Shown: positions 60,498 to 64,000 of the stretch, piece after piece
How positions within the stretch are numbered: the stretch's first letter is position 1
Layout: each line of letters starts with the position of its first letter
Assembly (NCBI RefSeq): GCF_900106065.1
Contig: NZ_LT629796.1
Span: 5,990,501 to 6,054,500, forward strand
Direction of reading: 5' to 3'
Origin: Pseudomonas mandelii
GTDB taxonomy: Bacteria > Pseudomonadota > Gammaproteobacteria > Pseudomonadales > Pseudomonadaceae
Length of the DNA stretch: 64,000 nt
Notes under the pieces: model-generated
What the model saw: only the letters and a program-made list of their open reading frames with translations
Database searches by the model: none
What the model was told of the DNA's origin: nothing
Made by a program: the position numbers and the translations under genes

Positions 60498-60838
60498 GCC
60501 TGCTCCTGCTGTTGGCCGCGTGCCTGCTGACCTGCCTGGGCCAGATCGCCCAGAAGTACGCCGTCGACAGTTGGCGGGCGAAGCCGTCAGCCTGGGGCGA
60601 GAAACTGCGCTCCCCTTGGTTGTGGCTGGCACTCGCTGCGCTGGGGTTGGGTTTGCTGGTCTGGCTGCTGGTGTTGCAGCGCCTTGAAGTCGGCATTGCC
60701 TACCCGATGCTCAGCCTGAATTTCGTGCTGATTACCCTGATCGCCCGGTTTGTCTTCCACGAGCCCATCGACCGCCGGCACTGGCTGGGCGTGGCGCTGG
60801 TGATCGGCGGTGTGATTCTGCTGGGGCAACAAGCATGA
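60494..60838 (+). CDS. arnE: ArnE, Ara4N-undecaprenyl-phosphate flippase subunit
   Basis: The 114-residue SMR/EamA-like protein has four TM segments ([39 protein letters not shown]; then two more). With ArnF it is thought to flip undecaprenyl-P-Ara4N across the inner membrane. It overlaps arnT and arnF by 4 bp each. The assignment depends partly on its place between arnT and arnF. Confidence 0.92.
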   Translation: MSLLLLLAACLLTCLGQIAQKYAVDSWRAKPSAWGEKLRSPWLWLALAALGLGLLVWLLVLQRLEVGIAYPMLSLNFVLITLIARFVFHEPIDRRHWLGVALVIGGVILLGQQA

Positions 60839-61236
60839 ACCTGCGTCGCGGAATCACCTTTGCAATGGGCAGCGTGCTGCTCGGCAGCGCGGCGCAGTTG
60901 GGCATGCGCTGGAGCATGACGCGCCTGCCGTCCCCCGAACATCTACTGACTTCCAGCATCGATCCAGCGGCGGTCGCCGTGGTGCTGGGGGCGATTCTGG
61001 CCTACGGAGTTTCAATGCTGTCCTGGCTCGCCGCCCTGCGGGATGTGCCGCTGGGCCGGGCCTATTCGCTGCTGAGCATCAGCTACGCGCTGGTGTATCT
61101 GCTGGCCGCCAGCCTGCCGGTGTTCAACGAAGCGTTCAGCGTTACAAAAACCCTCGGCGTGGCCCTGGTCATGCTCGGAGTCATCACCATCAACTCACGT
61201 CCGGCTCGCGCGCCCGAACGCAGGAGTGCCTCATGA
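60835..61236 (+). CDS. arnF: ArnF, Ara4N-undecaprenyl-phosphate flippase subunit
   Basis: The 133-residue four-TM protein ([70 protein letters not shown]) is the second half of the ArnEF flippase. It is coupled by ATGA to arnE upstream and to ugd downstream. It has a basic C-terminal tail ([11 protein letters not shown]). Confidence 0.92.
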   Translation: MNLRRGITFAMGSVLLGSAAQLGMRWSMTRLPSPEHLLTSSIDPAAVAVVLGAILAYGVSMLSWLAALRDVPLGRAYSLLSISYALVYLLAASLPVFNEAFSVTKTLGVALVMLGVITINSRPARAPERRSAS

Positions 61237-62612
61237 AAATCAGTGTATTTGGTAGCGGTTACGTTGGCCTGGTGCAAGCCGCCGTCCTCGCGGAAGTCGG
61301 CCACGACGTGGTCTGCATGGACATTGACGAGAAGAAAGTCGAATTGCTGCAACAAGGCCACGTGAGCATTTTCGAACCGGGGCTGGCCAGCCTGGTGCGC
61401 GAAAGCCTGGAAGCCAAACGCCTGCAATTCACCACCGATGAAAAACTCGCGGTGCAGCATGGTCAGGTGCTGTTTATCGCGGTCGGTACACCGTCCCGGG
61501 ACGATGGCTCGGCGGACCTGCGTTACGTGTTGTCGGTGGGCGAAGCGGTTGCACGGCATCGTGAGCAGCCGGTGATTCTGGTGGAGAAATCCACGGTACC
61601 GGTGGGCACGGGCGACACCTTGCGAGCGCATATCGACAAGTGCCTGATCAAGGTCGGCCGCTTGCTGCAGTTCGATATCGTCTCCAACCCCGAATTTCTG
61701 AAGGAAGGTTCGGCCGTGGCGGACTGCCGGCGCCCGGACCGGATCGTCATCGGCTGCGACAGCGATGACGTGCGCGACGTGATGCGCGACCTTTACGCGC
61801 CGTTCAATCGCAACCACGACCGCATCATGTTCATGGACCTGCGCAGCGCAGAGCTGACCAAGTACGCCGCCAACTGCATGCTGGCCACCAAGATCAGCTT
61901 CATCAACCAGATCGCCGAACTGGCCGAGCATCTGGGTGCGGACATCGAATCGGTGCGCCTGGGCATCGGCGCCGACTCGCGCATCGGTTACCACTTCATC
62001 TACCCCGGCTGCGGGTATGGCGGCTCGTGTTTCCCCAAAGACATGCGCGCGCTGATTCACAGCGCCGAAGAGGCGCACTGCTCCAGCGACCTGTTGCAGG
62101 CAGTGGAAGCGATCAATCAGCGGCAGAAGCACAAGCTGTTCGAGCGCATCAACGCGTTCTACAAGGGTGACTTGCGCGGCAAGACCTTCGCCGTGTGGGG
62201 CCTCGCCTTCAAACCCAACACCGATGACATGCGTGATGCGCCGAGCCGGGTGCTGCTGGAATCGCTGTGGGCCGCCGGCGCCAGCGTGCGCGCATTCGAC
62301 CCGGAAGCCATGCAGGAAACCCAGCACCTGTATCCCGAGGAGTCGAAGTTGATGCTGATGGGCACACCGGAATCGGTATTGGCCGGTGCCGACGCGCTGA
62401 TCATTTGCACCGAATGGCAGCAGTTCAAGGCCCCGGATTTCAACCTGATCCAGCAACGGTTGAAGGCGCCGGTGATCTTCGACGGACGCAATTTGTACGA
62501 CGCCGAACGCCTGGCACGTAGCGGTTTTCTGTACTTCCCGATAGGCCGTGGGGAATCACGCAAATTGCCGATTCCGTTCCAGCAGTGGCCCGCGAATCAG
62601 GTCGTCGCTTGA
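61233..62612 (+). CDS. ugd: UDP-glucose 6-dehydrogenase
   Basis: The 459-residue enzyme has an NAD-binding N-terminus [45 protein letters not shown] and the catalytic Cys266 in [18 protein letters not shown]. It oxidises UDP-glucose to UDP-glucuronate, the entry substrate for ArnA. Having ugd inside the arn operon supplies the pathway directly. It overlaps arnF at the start and the next frame by TTGA at the end. Confidence 0.96.
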   Translation: MKISVFGSGYVGLVQAAVLAEVGHDVVCMDIDEKKVELLQQGHVSIFEPGLASLVRESLEAKRLQFTTDEKLAVQHGQVLFIAVGTPSRDDGSADLRYVLSVGEAVARHREQPVILVEKSTVPVGTGDTLRAHIDKCLIKVGRLLQFDIVSNPEFLKEGSAVADCRRPDRIVIGCDSDDVRDVMRDLYAPFNRNHDRIMFMDLRSAELTKYAANCMLATKISFINQIAELAEHLGADIESVRLGIGADSRIGYHFIYPGCGYGGSCFPKDMRALIHSAEEAHCSSDLLQAVEAINQRQKHKLFERINAFYKGDLRGKTFAVWGLAFKPNTDDMRDAPSRVLLESLWAAGASVRAFDPEAMQETQHLYPEESKLMLMGTPESVLAGADALIICTEWQQFKAPDFNLIQQRLKAPVIFDGRNLYDAERLARSGFLYFPIGRGESRKLPIPFQQWPANQVVA

Positions 62613-64000
62613 TCGCCGTATCGGCGCCCATACGCCGGCAGTCCTTGTGGCTGGGGCTGATGGCGCTGGGGCTGTTCAGCGCCGGGGTTTATCAGCAGGC
62701 CGCCATCGGTTTCGATTCGCGTTTTGTGCTGTTTGCCCAGGAAATGCTGCGCCATGGGCCGACGGTTTTTCCGACCACCTATGGCCAGCCCTACGCCGAT
62801 TACTCGGCGCTTTCGACCCTGTTCATCTGGGTCCTGTCGTTGCCCTTCGGACAGGTCAACAGCCTCAGTGCCTGGTTACCAAGCGCAATTGCCGGGGCGG
62901 TAATCGTTACGCTGATGTACCGCTTGCTGGCGCCCTACTCCCCACGTTGGGCGCTGCTGAGCATCGCGTTGATGTTGATGACCAACACCTTCGTCACCGA
63001 AGTCCGAGCGGTGTCCCAGGACCTGATGCTCGCGGCGATCGCCTTTGCAGTGTTCTATCTGGGTTATGCAGCGGACCACTTTTCGGCACCCCGGCGCTGG
63101 CTGCTGATTTTCGCCCTGTTGCTTCTGGGCTTTGCGGTTCGTGGCCCGATCGGGCTGGTGGTCCCGACTGGCATGCTGTGCAGTTATTGGCTGCTTAATC
63201 GCCAATGGCAGCGGCTGTTCGGCTTCGGCCTGACGGCGGCGGTGCTGCTGGCCGCAAGCGTCGGCACGTTGTTATGGCTGGCCGAAAGCCGTGGCGGTCC
63301 CCTGTTCATGCAGGATGTCGTGCGCATGCAGTTTCTGGGGCGAATGGACGGCAGTGAAGGCGTGAGCGGTTCGCTGTATTACTTCACCGGATCGCTGGGC
63401 AACTATGCGCTGGCGTATCCGTTGGCGCTGCTGGTGTTGGCGGCAGTCTGGCTGCCCCATCAGCGCCAGGCAGGTCCGGCGCTGCGCCTGTTGCAGTACT
63501 GCACGGCGGCGGCGTTGATCGTGATGGTCGGACTGTCGATTCCCCAAGCAAAAAAGGCCCGCTACCTGCTGCCGATGTTGCCCATGGCCGCGATCATTGC
63601 CGCGTACCCGTTCCAGGTGGCGGGGGGGCGGGTTTTCGTTTGGTTGCGCGGTTTGATGCAAGGAGTGTGGTTGTTGACGCCCTGCGTATTGATCGGCGTG
63701 TTGCTGTACGCCCATCGACGGTTTCCCGAGCAACTGACCTCGATCACTTCGATGCTGATCATCCTCGCCGCGCTGCAAGTGATCGCACTGGCCACGCTTT
63801 TCAGGCCCCGATGGCGGGCACAGACCTTGGCGTTTTGCGCGGTTCTGGCGTTGTGGTCGGTGTACATTCTGGTGTTCGAACCGGTCGAACGCCGGCTCTA
63901 CGACACCCAGACGTTCAGCCGCGCGGCCTTTGCGCTCGTGCAAAACGATCCGGCGCCGCTGGTATTGCATGGCATGGGTAAAGACGCGAAGGCGATCAAG
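62609..64000 (+). CDS. ArnT-like GT-C glycosyltransferase (partial at window end)
   Basis: An open frame begins at TTG 62609, overlapping the ugd stop (TTGA), with AGG 7-8 nt upstream. It runs at least 464 codons to the window edge. It encodes a polytopic protein with a GT39-like start: FDSRFVLFAQEMLRHGPTVF parallels the ArnT loop [14 protein letters not shown], and PQAKKARYLLPMLPM parallels its [14 protein letters not shown]. The acidic pair of ArnT (Asp-Glu) is Asp-Ser here. It is the ninth gene of the arn operon. Its acceptor and donor are unknown; another undecaprenyl-P-sugar transfer to the envelope is the best guess. Confidence 0.85.
   Translation, partial: MIAVSAPIRRQSLWLGLMALGLFSAGVYQQAAIGFDSRFVLFAQEMLRHGPTVFPTTYGQPYADYSALSTLFIWVLSLPFGQVNSLSAWLPSAIAGAVIVTLMYRLLAPYSPRWALLSIALMLMTNTFVTEVRAVSQDLMLAAIAFAVFYLGYAADHFSAPRRWLLIFALLLLGFAVRGPIGLVVPTGMLCSYWLLNRQWQRLFGFGLTAAVLLAASVGTLLWLAESRGGPLFMQDVVRMQFLGRMDGSEGVSGSLYYFTGSLGNYALAYPLALLVLAAVWLPHQRQAGPALRLLQYCTAAALIVMVGLSIPQAKKARYLLPMLPMAAIIAAYPFQVAGGRVFVWLRGLMQGVWLLTPCVLIGVLLYAHRRFPEQLTSITSMLIILAALQVIALATLFRPRWRAQTLAFCAVLALWSVYILVFEPVERRLYDTQTFSRAAFALVQNDPAPLVLHGMGKDAKAIK

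Overview
The window looks like a chromosomal segment of a fluorescent-group Pseudomonas. The DNA is GC-rich, genes are packed in ATGA-type overlaps, and the gaps carry REP palindromes of the GTGGGAGCGAGC/GCTCGCGA type common in that genus. The gene set (nos and nir denitrification genes, split pqiA, spu/puu polyamine genes, cstA with its small partner, a complete arn operon) also fits. No rRNA, tRNA, CRISPR array, prophage or insertion sequence was recognised.

Region 1 (1-15 kb) is an anaerobic/denitrification block. The end of a nir operon (nirN, + strand) is followed by a ~690 bp inverted-repeat element. Facing it on the minus strand is nosRZDFYL, the full N2O reductase operon, with a short-chain dehydrogenase gene after nosL. 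Upstream of nosR lie hemN (anaerobic coproporphyrinogen oxidase), a HemN paralogue that has lost its radical-SAM cysteines, and a small His-containing membrane protein. Perfect or near-perfect ANR/DNR (FNR-type) boxes precede nosR, the HemN-like gene and the membrane protein, so the block is probably induced together under low oxygen and nitrogen oxides.

Region 2 (14.7-24.3 kb) is transport: a CPA1 Na+/H+ antiporter, an RND tripartite efflux pump (adaptor, pump, outer-membrane channel), a PotE-type putrescine/ornithine antiporter and an orphan amino-acid-type binding protein. Region 3 (24.3-33.1 kb) is signalling and carbon stress: a GAF-GAF-GGDEF-EAL protein, PPK2, YbdD/CstA, and a divergent Cache histidine kinase with a LuxR-type response regulator. 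Three copies of a CTACGTA-core palindrome lie between cstA and the kinase. Region 4 (33.2-40.9 kb) holds a second tripartite exporter (channel, HlyD adaptor, DUF2955 membrane protein), a glycine-zipper envelope protein, a large MscS channel and an AraC regulator.

Region 5 (41-45 kb) is a gamma-glutamylputrescine operon (puuA-like, spuD-like, puuB-like) with an NtrC-like site upstream. Region 6 (45.1-48.6 kb) is pqiA1-pqiA2-pqiB-pqiC, an envelope lipid-transport system. Region 7 (48.8-52.5 kb) is an Fe(III) ABC importer (fbpABC). An orphan tyrosine recombinase (52.5-53.4 kb) separates it from region 8 (53.8-64 kb), the arnBCADTEF-ugd operon for 4-amino-4-deoxy-L-arabinose modification of lipid A. 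A further ArnT-like glycosyltransferase, translationally coupled to ugd, runs off the window end.
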